Positions 20,943-30,500 of a DNA stretch of 64,000 nt are shown piece after piece. Position 1 is the first letter of the stretch; each line of letters starts with the position of its first letter. Source of the DNA: an uncultured Hyphomicrobiales bacterium (GTDB lineage Bacteria > Pseudomonadota > Alphaproteobacteria > Rhizobiales > Ancalomicrobiaceae); the NCBI GenBank assembly GCA_903930435.1, contig CAIYYN010000048.1, positions 170,600 to 234,599 of the forward strand, given 5' to 3'. Made by a program: the position numbers and the translations under genes. Under the pieces are notes generated by a model. That model made no database searches. It worked only from the letters and a program-made list of their open reading frames with translations, and was not told the DNA's origin.

Positions 20943-22400
20943 ATGAATTTTAATTGGAATTACAATAATTTAATGGGTATTCCCGCTGACCACTCAGCGG
21001 CCGCTGCTGCACGCCAGTCGAAGGCCCTGGCTGCCCTCTATGACGATTCCGGTCGATTATGGCTGGCGCTTGGACATTCGCTGGTCGAACGCGGATTTCT
21101 GTCGCAGTCGTTGCTTTGCTTCCAGTCGGCGCTCGCCTGTGATCCCGAACTCGATGGTGTTCAGGCAATCCGGGGGTTCGTTCTGTTCCGGCTTGGCCGT
21201 TATGAGGAGGCGATGTCCGCCTATATGACGGCGCTCGCCGAGCAGGCCGACGATGCTGACGTCTGGCTCAATCTCGGCGTTCTCTTTCAAGCCTGCGGCC
21301 ATCTGGAAGAAGCACTTTCCTGCTTTGTAACGGCGCTCTTTCACAAGCCCGGCTCTGCCATGTGCTGGTCCAATCGCGCCAAGGCCGAGCGTGCCCTCGG
21401 TGATTTCGCCGCCGCCGCCAAAAGCTTTGCATGCGCGCTCAAACTGGCCCCAAACGATGCCGTCCTGCGCGTTGATCTGGCGTTGAGCCTGCTGTCGATC
21501 GGCGATTTTGCGAATGGTTGGCGCGCTTACGACACCCGGTTCCAGCTCGCAAACAAGCCAGGCGAACTTGCCGGGCGCTGGCCCTTGTGGGCCGGCGAAC
21601 CTGTTGACGGCAAGCGTATCCTCATCGTGACCGAGCAGGGCCTTGGCGACATCTTCCAGTTCGTTCGCTATGTTGAAAGGTTACAGGCTCTGGGTGCCGA
21701 AGTCACTCTGCGCGTGTCTTCCCGCATGATCCCGGTACTGCGGGGAATGCTCTCGCCCTGTGAACTGGTCTCGGAACTGGAGCCGGACACGACCTTTGAC
21801 TTTGAAACGGCGCTGATGAGCCTGCCCTATCGCCTGACGCCGACGTCCGTGCTGACGCCCGACCCGCTGCGCTATATTGCCGCTGATCCAGATCGGGCGG
21901 CCTCTTGGGCAAAGCGGCTCGCATCGACAGACGACACGTTTCGTGTCGGTATCGCCTGGCAAGGCAACCCTTTCTACCAGGAAGACCGGAAGCGGTCGTT
22001 TGCCCTGTCAGAGTTTGCAGCTGTCGCCGAGGTGCCACACGTACGTCTCGTCAGCCTGCAACAGCAGTACGGTGTCGAGCAATTGGCCGATTGCGCCTTC
22101 GCCGTCGAGCAGATCGAAGGCACTCCCGACCGTGACGGGGCGTTTGTCGATACGGCGGCGATCATTGACTCACTTGATCTGGTGATCACATCCGATTCAG
22201 CGATTGCCCATCTGGCAGGCGCGCTTGGCAAGACCGTCTGGCTGGCGCTGCCGTTTGTTCCCGATTGGCGCTGGGGCGTGTCGGGGGAAACTACCGATTG
22301 GTATCCGACCATGCGCCTGTTTCGACAGACGCGCGATGGTGACTGGGCGAGCGTCTTTGCCGAGATTGCAAGCGCGCTGGAAGCGCTCGTGACCGATTAA
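20943..22400 (+). CDS. TPR protein with glycosyltransferase-like C-terminal domain
   Basis: 485 residues. Four or more tetratricopeptide repeats (about 35-190, for example WLNLGVLFQACGHLEEALSCF and SNRAKAERALGDFAAAAKSF) precede a GT-B-like domain (about 215-480) with RILIVTEQGLGDIFQFVRY, FRVGIAWQGNPFYQEDRKRS and DSAIAHLAGALGKTVWLALP, like ADP-heptose or GT9-type transferases. Such TPR-GT proteins often modify surface or flagellar proteins. The upstream 80 nt is AT-rich with several TTAA. Its stop codon overlaps the stop of the convergent otnC gene in a single TTAA. Confidence 0.82.
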   Translation: MNFNWNYNNLMGIPADHSAAAAARQSKALAALYDDSGRLWLALGHSLVERGFLSQSLLCFQSALACDPELDGVQAIRGFVLFRLGRYEEAMSAYMTALAEQADDADVWLNLGVLFQACGHLEEALSCFVTALFHKPGSAMCWSNRAKAERALGDFAAAAKSFACALKLAPNDAVLRVDLALSLLSIGDFANGWRAYDTRFQLANKPGELAGRWPLWAGEPVDGKRILIVTEQGLGDIFQFVRYVERLQALGAEVTLRVSSRMIPVLRGMLSPCELVSELEPDTTFDFETALMSLPYRLTPTSVLTPDPLRYIAADPDRAASWAKRLASTDDTFRVGIAWQGNPFYQEDRKRSFALSEFAAVAEVPHVRLVSLQQQYGVEQLADCAFAVEQIEGTPDRDGAFVDTAAIIDSLDLVITSDSAIAHLAGALGKTVWLALPFVPDWRWGVSGETTDWYPTMRLFRQTRDGDWASVFAEIASALEALVTD

Positions 22401-23035
22401 GTCCCGAATTTGGCCCGGAGGTCAGCGACTTGCGTCTCGGTCAGCGGACGGATCTCTGATCCGCGCAGCAGCAGGAAGAGTTTCGCAGTCTCTTCGAGTT
22501 CCTCCGTCGCATACATGGCGGCCTCAAGGCTGTTGCCGGAAACAACAGGACCATGATTGGCCAGCAGCACCGCGTGATGCTCGCCGGCGAGCGCGTCAAC
22601 GGCCAGCGCAAGACTTTCGTCACCGGGTGGATGGTAGGGCACCAGCGGCAATTTGCCGACGCGCATCACGTAATAGGCTGTAATCGGCGGCAGGCAATCG
22701 GCTTCATTAAGGCCGCAGAGGCAGGAAACAGCGACCGAATGCGTGGAATGCAGATGCACGACCGCCTCGCAGGTGGGCCGACGCTGATACATGACCCGGT
22801 GCAGGAATGCTTCCTTGGTAGGCTTGTCGCCGGAGACATGACGACCATCTGCATCAATCCTGGAGAGTTTGGCCGGATCCAGATCGCCGAGCGACGCATT
22901 GGTCGGCGTCATCAGCCAGCCGCCGTCCGGAAGCGCCACGGAAATGTTTCCCGTCGAACCAAACGTCAGCCCGCGCCGGAACAGGCTGTCGCCGCAGCTG
23001 CAAATCTTGTCGCGGAGCCGCGCCTCAATGCTCAT
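22397..23035 (-). CDS. otnC: 3-oxo-tetronate 4-phosphate decarboxylase (class II aldolase family)
   Basis: 212 residues from the ATG at 23035, whose ATGA overlaps the otnK stop. The class II aldolase/adducin fold is clear: GLTFGSTGNISVALPDG, E76 in KEAFLH, the zinc ligands H94 and H96 in VVHLHSTHS, and the later ANHGPVVSGN His. In the tetronate pathway OtnC decarboxylates 3-oxo-tetronate 4-phosphate to dihydroxyacetone phosphate. The assignment over other class II aldolases rests on its overlap with otnK. Third gene of the operon. Confidence 0.88.
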   Translation of the reverse strand: MSIEARLRDKICSCGDSLFRRGLTFGSTGNISVALPDGGWLMTPTNASLGDLDPAKLSRIDADGRHVSGDKPTKEAFLHRVMYQRRPTCEAVVHLHSTHSVAVSCLCGLNEADCLPPITAYYVMRVGKLPLVPYHPPGDESLALAVDALAGEHHAVLLANHGPVVSGNSLEAAMYATEELEETAKLFLLLRGSEIRPLTETQVADLRAKFGT

Positions 23036-24303
23036 ACAAGGAAATCCCAAGCCTTCAGGAAAAAGTCGCTTGCGCCAAAATTACCCGACTTGAGTGCCAA
23101 GGCAATCTCAGGTCCCGAACGGCTAAGACACCATGGGACACCCGGCGCGATCTCGGGTCCAATCGCCAGCACCTTGACGCCGAGCGCGTTGACTACGGCT
23201 CCTGATGTTTCGCCACCGGCAACAATCAGGCGGGTGACGCCATCTTGCACCAGAGCGACCGCGACATCGGCGATAAGTTGTTCGATCAGATGCCCTGCCT
23301 GATCCCGCCCCAAGCGTTCCTGAACAGCAGCGACATTGGCCGGATCATCTGACGAATAGACGAGCGGGATCGATCCCGGGGCCTGCGCATTGATCCATTC
23401 AAACACCGAAGCGGACGTGGTTTTGCCGTCGGCAACCGAGAGCGGATCAAGCCGCAAGGCAGGCAACCCGGCGGCAATGGCTGCGGCGACCTGTGCTCGT
23501 GTTGCCGCCGAACAGGATCCGGCGAGGATGGCGGCGCGTCCCTGCGGCGCAACAATGCTGGTCGGGGCTGCTGCAAGTTCCTTGATCAGACCGGCTGCCT
23601 GATAGGCTTGCGGCAAGCCGAGCGCGATCCCCGAGCCACCCGTGATCAGCGGCATGTCGGCGATTGCTGCACCGATTGTGCGCAGATGGCTCTCGGACAA
23701 GGCATCGAGAATGGCGACACGATGGCCTGCAGCCTTTTCGCGGCCCAGAGCCAGTTTCGTCGCGGCTGGTCCCGCCTCAATATCGGGAAATGCGACAAGC
23801 CCGACGGTCTGTCCGGGCATCTGCCGCCCCAGAACGCGCATGAGGTTGCTGTCGCGCATCGGCGTCAGCGGATGATCCTTCATGCTGCTTTCGGCCAGCG
23901 GCACACCATTGACGAAGAGGTTGCCCATATAGATCGATCTGCCGGCGGCTGGGAACGCAGGGCAGGCGATGGTGAAATCGGTGCCGAGCTTGTCCATCAG
24001 GGCTGACGTCACCGGGCCAATGTTTCCCTCATCCGTGCTGTCGAAGGTCGAGCAATACTTGAAATAGAACCGCTTTGCCCCGAGCGCGAGGAGGGCATCA
24101 GCTGCCTCGAGCGATTGCGCAATGGCGTCCGCTGCCGGGATTGTCCGCGATTTCAGGGCGACGACGATCGCGTCATAGCCGCTGGCTTCAAAGTGGGACG
24201 GTGGTATCCCCGTCGTCTGGACGGTCGCCAGTCCGGCACGCGATAGCATCAGCGACAGGTCGGTCGCGCCGGTCAGATCATCGGCGATACATCCCAGCAG
24301 CAT
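23032..24303 (-). CDS. otnK: 3-oxo-tetronate kinase (four-carbon acid sugar kinase family)
   Basis: 423 residues. The amino-terminal DUF1537 substrate domain begins LLGCIADDLTGATDLSLMLSRAG; the carboxy-terminal nucleotide-binding domain has AAILAGSCSAATRAQVAAA, LIVAGGETSGAVVNALGVK and IGPEIAPGVPW. OtnK phosphorylates 3-oxo-tetronate at C4 (a cytoplasmic step known from tetronate catabolism). It ends in a 4-nt overlap with otnC and starts 5 nt after the dehydrogenase gene, so the three are one operon under the LacI-type operator. Confidence 0.92.
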   Translation of the reverse strand: MLLGCIADDLTGATDLSLMLSRAGLATVQTTGIPPSHFEASGYDAIVVALKSRTIPAADAIAQSLEAADALLALGAKRFYFKYCSTFDSTDEGNIGPVTSALMDKLGTDFTIACPAFPAAGRSIYMGNLFVNGVPLAESSMKDHPLTPMRDSNLMRVLGRQMPGQTVGLVAFPDIEAGPAATKLALGREKAAGHRVAILDALSESHLRTIGAAIADMPLITGGSGIALGLPQAYQAAGLIKELAAAPTSIVAPQGRAAILAGSCSAATRAQVAAAIAAGLPALRLDPLSVADGKTTSASVFEWINAQAPGSIPLVYSSDDPANVAAVQERLGRDQAGHLIEQLIADVAVALVQDGVTRLIVAGGETSGAVVNALGVKVLAIGPEIAPGVPWCLSRSGPEIALALKSGNFGASDFFLKAWDFLV

Positions 24304-24308
24304 CGCAC

Positions 24309-25241
24309 TTACTCCGCACCCGGCTCGGGCAGCCCGAGATCAACGCCGTTCAAGGCCGAAATATAGTTCGTCAGCATGGGGACGAAATGGTCGCCGCCTC
24401 CGGCAGCCACGGCGGCGGCATAGGAGTTCTTCGCTGCATTGCCGAGCGGATTGACGAGGCCTGCGGCATCCGCCATCGCCTCGAGATAGCGCAGGTCTTT
24501 CAATCCGTTGGCAAGCGTGAACTTGTGCGCATTGCGATCATGTTCCAGCGTCCAGCGCATGAATGTCTGATAGAAGCCGCAATCCATCCGACCACCCCGA
24601 ATGACGCTGTCAAACCGTTGCGGTGAAATGCCGACCTTTTGCGCGAGCGTGAGTGCCTCCGCATAGAGCGCGCCGTAACCCATGGACAGGAAGTTGTTGA
24701 GCAGTTTCATCCGGTGGCCGTCACCAACGGCCCCAATGTGCACGACCTTTCCGGCCCATGTATCCAGTACCGGCTTCAGGCGGGCAAAGACGGCGTCATC
24801 CGCACCGACCATCGTATCGAGCGTCCCTTCCCAGGCTTCCTTCGGGGTTCGCCCGAGGGGCGCATCGGCATATGACGCACCCTTGCTCGCGACAGCCGCC
24901 GCCAACGCGATGGTTGAATTCGGATCGGCGGTCGAACAATCAACGACAACGGAACCGGGCTTCAATCCCTCCATCAATCCGTTCGGGCCGCGCACGATCT
25001 CCTCGACCTGTGCCGAACCAGTCACGCAGATGAAAATGATCGAGGAGGCCTTCGCAACGTCGAGCGGGGTCGACACTTCTTTCCCGCCGCGTGATGTCAG
25101 ATCATCTGCCGGTGCCCGGTTCTTGCGACCCAGAAAGGTGAGGGGATAGCCCTTCTCGACGATATTCTTGGCCATGCCATGGCCCATGTAGCCGATGCCG
25201 ATGAAGCCAATTGTCTCTTGTGTCGTTGGGGCGTCAGACAT
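24309..25241 (-). CDS. NAD(P)-dependent oxidoreductase, 3-hydroxyisobutyrate dehydrogenase family
   Basis: 310 residues. The Rossmann motif IGFIGIGYMGHGMA (11-24) and the catalytic-type K179 with N182/N183 (HRMKLLNNFLSMGYG) place it among beta-hydroxyacid dehydrogenases. The usual substrate loop DAPVSGG reads DAPLGRTP (127-134), so it differs in specificity from LtnD. GGAGG stands 7 nt upstream of the ATG, and the LacI-type operator lies 33 nt upstream. First gene of the otnK-otnC operon; it probably oxidises a tetronate or a related hydroxyacid, but which one is unknown. Confidence 0.85.
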   Translation of the reverse strand: MSDAPTTQETIGFIGIGYMGHGMAKNIVEKGYPLTFLGRKNRAPADDLTSRGGKEVSTPLDVAKASSIIFICVTGSAQVEEIVRGPNGLMEGLKPGSVVVDCSTADPNSTIALAAAVASKGASYADAPLGRTPKEAWEGTLDTMVGADDAVFARLKPVLDTWAGKVVHIGAVGDGHRMKLLNNFLSMGYGALYAEALTLAQKVGISPQRFDSVIRGGRMDCGFYQTFMRWTLEHDRNAHKFTLANGLKDLRYLEAMADAAGLVNPLGNAAKNSYAAAVAAGGGDHFVPMLTNYISALNGVDLGLPEPGAE

Positions 25242-25273
25242 CCATGTTCCTCCAGAAGCAGTGCGCGCATTTA

Positions 25274-25287
25274 TGTTAGCGCTGTCA
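25274..25287 (-). promoter_or_regulatory. LacI-type operator of the otn operon
   Basis: TGACAGCGCTAACA (minus strand) centred on the palindrome AGCGCT, the centre typical of LacI/GntR-type repressors. The identical 14-mer lies upstream of ltnD and a 13-of-14 match upstream of the MFS gene, all in the same orientation relative to transcription. The LacI-family gene begins next to these genes. Confidence 0.75.
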
Positions 25288-25351
25288 ATTTCGAAGTTTA
25301 CGAGACAATTCGACCCCTGTCACCGAGAAATTACGCGAAGCCTGCGCTGCC

Positions 25352-26386
25352 TTACGCCGTTGCGCCTTCGAAGATCTCGTAGCCCGTGTTCACGACGGTA
25401 GGCCGATCCGGACGGATGGACGTCTCAAGGATCTGTTCGACGGCGGTCTGGCCAATGCGGAACCGGTTTGATCGGACTGTCGACAGCGGCTTTGGCAGGG
25501 CACGACCGATATCCAGTCCGTTGAATCCGAAAATCGCGAGGTTTTCCGGCACGCTGATCCCGGCCCCCATGCAATGAAAGACGCCACCCACGGCCATGTC
25601 GTCATTGGGGTAGACAACGACATCGAGGTTGGGATTTTCCGCCAGAAGCCTCGCCGTCGTTGCGCTGCCGACCAACGTCGAGCTGGGCACATCTGCCAGA
25701 ACCTTGTCTTGCAGGCTGAGGCCCGCGTCGCTGAGTGCTGCGACAAGTCCTTCAAATCGGATGCGCGCCCGAATATCTGACCTGGGGTCGAGGCCGGCAT
25801 AGCCAAAACGGCGATAGCCCCGCGCGATCAGGTGTTTGCCGGTATCATAGCCCGCCTGCCGGTGTGACAGGCCAACGGCGATATCGATAGGAACCGGGTC
25901 GATATCCATCAGCTCCGCAATCCGGATACCGCTTTCAACGAGCATCTTGCGGGTCGCAGCCGTATGCTCCGATCCGGTGATGATCATGGCTGCCGGTTTC
26001 CAGGCCAGCAGGGACCGGACGAGGGCCTCTTCGGTCTCCAGGTTATAATCGGTGACGCCGACGACGGGCTGGATGCCAGTGCGGGCAAGCCCGGCGTGAA
26101 TGCCTTGCAGGACCTCGGGGAAAACAATGTTCGAGAGCGAGGGCAGGACAACGCCAAACAGGTTACTGTCCGCCGACGCGAGTGACCCTGCGATCTTGTT
26201 CGGGACATATCCGACCGCCCGGACCGCTTCCATGACCCGGTCACGTGTAGCCTCTGCAATTGGCCCCTTGCTGCGCAGAACCCGCGAGACAGTAATCTCA
26301 CTGACCCCGGCCAGTTCCGCAACTTCGGTCAATGTTACCCGGGACTTGCGGTCTGGAAGTCGGACGCGTGCCTTCATGTTTGCCAT
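25352..26386 (-). CDS. LacI-family transcriptional repressor, likely of tetronate genes
   Basis: 344 residues. The helix-turn-helix is VTLTEVAELAGVSEITVSRVLRSKG (17-41), followed by the hinge helix NKIAGSLASADS (63-74) and the periplasmic-binding-protein-like sensor domain with VVYPNDDMAVGG and the usual FNGLDIG end. It is close to gluconate-repressor-type (GntR of E. coli) members. It lies between two operators and is flanked by otn and ltnD genes, so it very probably represses both and senses a tetronate or its phosphate. AAGGCC precedes the ATG directly. Confidence 0.9.
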   Translation of the reverse strand: MANMKARVRLPDRKSRVTLTEVAELAGVSEITVSRVLRSKGPIAEATRDRVMEAVRAVGYVPNKIAGSLASADSNLFGVVLPSLSNIVFPEVLQGIHAGLARTGIQPVVGVTDYNLETEEALVRSLLAWKPAAMIITGSEHTAATRKMLVESGIRIAELMDIDPVPIDIAVGLSHRQAGYDTGKHLIARGYRRFGYAGLDPRSDIRARIRFEGLVAALSDAGLSLQDKVLADVPSSTLVGSATTARLLAENPNLDVVVYPNDDMAVGGVFHCMGAGISVPENLAIFGFNGLDIGRALPKPLSTVRSNRFRIGQTAVEQILETSIRPDRPTVVNTGYEIFEGATA

Positions 26387-26525
26387 GGCCTTATTGTCGT
26401 TATCCCGACTGTAGCACCGTCGAACGCGCGTGCGATAGTCCTACTATGGCGGAGCAGCCGATCCGGCTCAGTGCCCGAATTTATCGCCTTGAGGCCCATC
26501 GACGCGTAATCGACGACAGACGGTC

Positions 26526-26554
26526 TTGTCTTTCTGATATGACAGCGCTAACAT
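26526..26554 (+). promoter_or_regulatory. ltnD promoter with LacI-type operator
   Basis: TTGTCT (26526-26531) and TAACAT (26549-26554) are 17 nt apart and fit a moderate -35/-10 pair. The operator TGACAGCGCTAACA spans 26540-26553, across the spacer and -10 element, as expected for a repressor. It is the exact counterpart of the site at 25274-25287. Confidence 0.65.
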
Positions 26555-26610
26555 AATTCAAATGCGAGCGCAGAAGTCGCATCGATCAGGATAATTCAGG
26601 GAGTGATACC

Positions 26611-27534
26611 ATGGGCACGGAAGCAAACCTCTCGACGGGTGTCATCGGTCTGGGCTCCATGGGGCTTGGCATGGCGAGTTCCATCGCGCGGTCCGGGCAG
26701 CGGGTCAGCGGCTTCGATGTGAACCCGGCAGCCGTGGCCCAATTGGTCGCCAATGGCGGCACGTCGGCGACGAGCGTTGCCGACGCAGCGGGTGGCCGCG
26801 ATATTCTGATCGTTGTCGTCGTCAATGCGGCCCAGACACGCGATGTCCTGTTCGGGCCGGGTGGGGCCGCTGCTGCCTTGAAGCCGGGGGCCGTGATCAT
26901 CTCCTGCGCGACCATGTCGCCGGACGATGCGCGTGCGCTGGCCCGGGATGCTGCTGGCCTGGGACTGCTTTATCTTGACGCTCCCATCAGCGGCGGCGCG
27001 GCCAAGGCGGCCAGTGGCGCGCTGACGGTGCTGGCGTCAGGCGAACCGGTAGCCTTCGAGAAGGCGCGTCCGGTGCTCGACGTCATGGCGGCCAAGGTGT
27101 ACGAGCTTGGCGATACACCCGGCCTCGGCGCATCCTTCAAGATGGTGAACCAGCTTCTGGCCGGGGTACATATTGCCGCCGCCTGCGAAGCCATGACGTT
27201 CGCCACCAAACTCGGCCTCGATCTCGACCGAGTCTATGAGGTCATAACCGCGTCGGCTGGCAATTCCTGGATGTTTGAAAACCGCGTGCCGCACATTCTG
27301 GAGGGCGATTATAGCCCGCGCAGCGCCGTCTCGATCTTTACCAAGGATCTCGGCATCATCAGTGACATGGGGCGTGCGCAAAAATTCCCGCTGCCCATCG
27401 CCGCCAATGCCTTGCAGATGTTCCTGATGACGGCCGCAGCCGGTATGGAGCGCGATGACGATGCGTCGGTCGCGCGCATGATTGCAGAGATCACCGGGTT
27501 AAGCCTTCCGGTGACCAAGACCGCCGCCGAATAA
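26611..27534 (+). CDS. ltnD: L-threonate dehydrogenase (LtnD-like)
   Basis: 307 residues. Rossmann motif GVIGLGSMGLGMA (10-22), intact substrate loop DAPISGGAAKA (123-133), catalytic K177 with N180 (SFKMVNQLL), and the segment NSWMFENRVPHILEGDYSPRSAV that I associate with LtnD. LtnD oxidises L-threonate at C2 with NAD, the first step of the tetronate route that OtnK and OtnC complete; an OtnI isomerase is normally needed between them and was not found here. GGGAG precedes the ATG. Divergent from the repressor gene and carrying its own operator. Confidence 0.82.
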   Translation: MGTEANLSTGVIGLGSMGLGMASSIARSGQRVSGFDVNPAAVAQLVANGGTSATSVADAAGGRDILIVVVVNAAQTRDVLFGPGGAAAALKPGAVIISCATMSPDDARALARDAAGLGLLYLDAPISGGAAKAASGALTVLASGEPVAFEKARPVLDVMAAKVYELGDTPGLGASFKMVNQLLAGVHIAAACEAMTFATKLGLDLDRVYEVITASAGNSWMFENRVPHILEGDYSPRSAVSIFTKDLGIISDMGRAQKFPLPIAANALQMFLMTAAAGMERDDDASVARMIAEITGLSLPVTKTAAE

Positions 27535-27542
27535 GTCCGGCT

Positions 27543-30500
27543 TTACAGCTCGATCACGTCCGCCGCTTCGCCGAGGCGGAACCGGGCGATATCGGCGACA
27601 CGCGCGTGATGGGTGAAGATGATCGGCTGAATGAGGCTGGACGTATCCGCAAGCGCTTCCAGCCCAAGCGACGTCCGTGTGTCGTCAAATGTCATGAACA
27701 GATCGTCCCCGATAAAGGGGACCGGCTCAGCCGTGCGCGCGAACTCCTCAAGATGGGCGAGGCGCATTGCGAGATAGAGCTGATCAAGCGTGCCTTCGCT
27801 CATGCCGCCGGGCGCGTCCTGATCCGAACTGGTTGCGCCCGCCCGACCGATGGCGACAGTCGATCCATCGGGGCGTCGTCCAACCAGGTGCTCGCCGCCA
27901 GACTCCGTTTCTTCTGTGATCAGACCGCTGAATGATCCACCGGTTAGACGATGGAACAAGGCGCTTGCGCGATCAATGAGCGGAACATGATGTCCGGCGC
28001 GGTGGCGCGCGGTCGCCTTTGCCACGAGGGCGGCAGCCAGCTTCAGGACCAGCCATTCCCGCGACAGGCTGGCCATTTCGCTTTCGGCTATTGCGCGGCG
28101 TTGCAATGCCAGTTCCGCGCCCGCCCCGCGTTCGAGTGCATCGCGTTCCTCCATCAGCTTGCTGTGGCCTGCATAAACACTGAACATTTCACTGTTGAGC
28201 TGTTGCCCTGCTCGTGCCAGCTCGTCCTGTTCGGCCTTTGCCCCATCCGGGTCAAATCCGACCAGGGCGGCCCGCAGGTCTTCTTCGCTCTCACCATAGG
28301 TTTGTTCGGCGAGTTCAGTCCGCGCCAAGGCAAGTTGCTGCGAGATCTCTTCAAACTTGCTGAGCCGCCTGAAAAGGTCCTCCAGGTCCGCATCCGGCCC
28401 CAGATTTGCGAGATGCCTCAACTCTTGCAGGCGCGCGTCGGCGGCGTCCTTGACGGATGTGGCAGCAAGCTGCGCGACGCTGGCCTCTGTGAGACGCAGT
28501 TCGGCATCTTCCTTTCGCGTATAGGCTTCGCGTGCCTGCCGCAGGCGCTCGGCGAGACGACCGACGGCTTCATCGGGTGCCAGTCCATTCAAGTCTGGTG
28601 CGATCCGCTCGGCGAGTGCAAGTGCAGGTGATTCGAAATCCGAGATTGTCCGGCGCAATTGATCCAGTTGTCGGAAGGCAGTCGTGTAGTCTTCGAGGGT
28701 CCGTGGCAGTCGTTCAAAAGCGCCCAGCGCTGCCCGTGCTTCGACGGTGCCAGCAGTTCCCTTGAGTCCCAATGCTGCAGTTGCTTCAGCCCATTGGGCC
28801 TGGAAAACCCTGGATGCTTCCAGGTGCGTATTTTGTGACGCGTGCAGGGATGCAAGCCTGTCCGAGCAGTCCTGGATGCGAACGTTGATGCTGCGCGCGG
28901 CATCCCAGGTCCGCGATAGCTCATCGAGTCGGGCCTTGATCCGTGTCGCCATCGCCTGCGGCGAAAGTCCGCTGATCGCAACAAGGCCAATCTGGCTCGC
29001 CAGATCATCAAGCGGCCGGTGCAGGTCTTCGGCTCTCTTTTCAATCAGCGCGAGGCGCGCGCGCTTCGTCTCGTTGAGTTCCCGACGGTCGAGCAGGCCT
29101 TCGACCTTCTGGAGCCATTCGGCCATTTCGGCCGGAGGAAGGGGCGCGATACCCATGTCCCGCCATTCATCGGTCCAGATGTCCAGCAGCGTTGCCCGCG
29201 CTTCGTCGATCAGCATGATGCTGTCCAGCTGACGCTTGACCTTGTCTTCAGCGGTCTGAAGGTTGATTGTCCGCTGCTTGAACGCTTCGATGCGCTCCGC
29301 GTCCCGGATCGCGGTATCTGCCAGAGCGTCAGCCCGCGCTGTTGCGATCTCGAAATTGGCCATCCCGATGGCGATTTCTGCGGCATCCGGTCGTTCGTCA
29401 GCGGTCAGTGCTGCCTTCACCTCCGCCCAACTGGCGTCACGCTTGGCGCGAACATCCTCAAGCGCTTCACGCGTGACGACTTCGCCTTCGATCTGCAGAT
29501 GTGCGAGATGCTGCCGGATTGCCGTGCTTTCGAGCCGCGCTTCAGCAAGGGCCGTTTCGGCCTGTGCCCGTTCGGCGGTTTGCTTGTCAAAATCGATGCG
29601 GTAGCGATTGATTGTTTCCGAGCCCGGCCTTGGGACCGTTGCAAGGTGGTCGAGATCGGTTATGGCCGGAGCAAGGCGGCCCGCTTCTTCAATGAGGCGT
29701 CGCGACTCCTCGGAGACCTCCAGGCGAAGATCTTCGAGACCGGCAACGATCGCCAGATCAGCCTCAAAGGCCTCGTACGCAGTTCGGAACGGACCAGGAT
29801 CCATCAGGGATGGCAGGGCGTCCCGGTCACGCATTGCGCGGTCGATGTTGTCCTGCTCGTCCTGGATTGTCTTGGCCAGAGACCGGGTCTTCTCGTCCAG
29901 GTCTTCCCGTTCGTTGATCAGTTCACGCAGCAGTTCTTGCGCGGCAAGGCTTGGCCTGTGGCTCTGCAACACTTCTTGCGGCGTCAGATCGCCTTGATCC
30001 CTGATGCCGAGATCAGCAATCAGGTCGGTCAACGCGTCGTTGGCTCTTCTGAGCGTGTCTTCTGCGCCACCAAGCGTCTTGATGGCCTGATCATAGGAGC
30101 TGATCTTCTGGACGAGGTCGTCGATTGCCCGTGCACTGGCAATGAGCGGTTCATCGAGCGTGATATCCGCCAGCTCTGCTTCGGCTTTCAGGCAGGCCTC
30201 TGCGACCCGGCTTGCCGCCGATTGGGCCTTCTCGCGAGCGGCCAGAGCATCGCCCAGTTCAGCTGTAAATGTCGCGGTTGGTCTTGGGAGGTCTCCCAAT
30301 GTTTCAATGTCTGCAAGATAGTGGGAGATCCGGTTGATGATCGGCCGGACCGAGGCAAGCCGAACGAGGCGATTGGTCCGTGTCGCGTTCTCGTGCAGCG
30401 CAAGCCGAAGCCGCTCGAGCTTTGCGGACAGGGTTTCCAGTTCTGCGTTGAGACTTTTCCATTTGGGCGCGGTGAGTTCTGAGGCCTTGCGGGCTTCATT

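Noticed and set aside
29019..30482. Long open frame (487 codons) opposite the YhaN-like gene
   Set aside because: Same reason: a shadow of the coiled-coil gene with biased composition.
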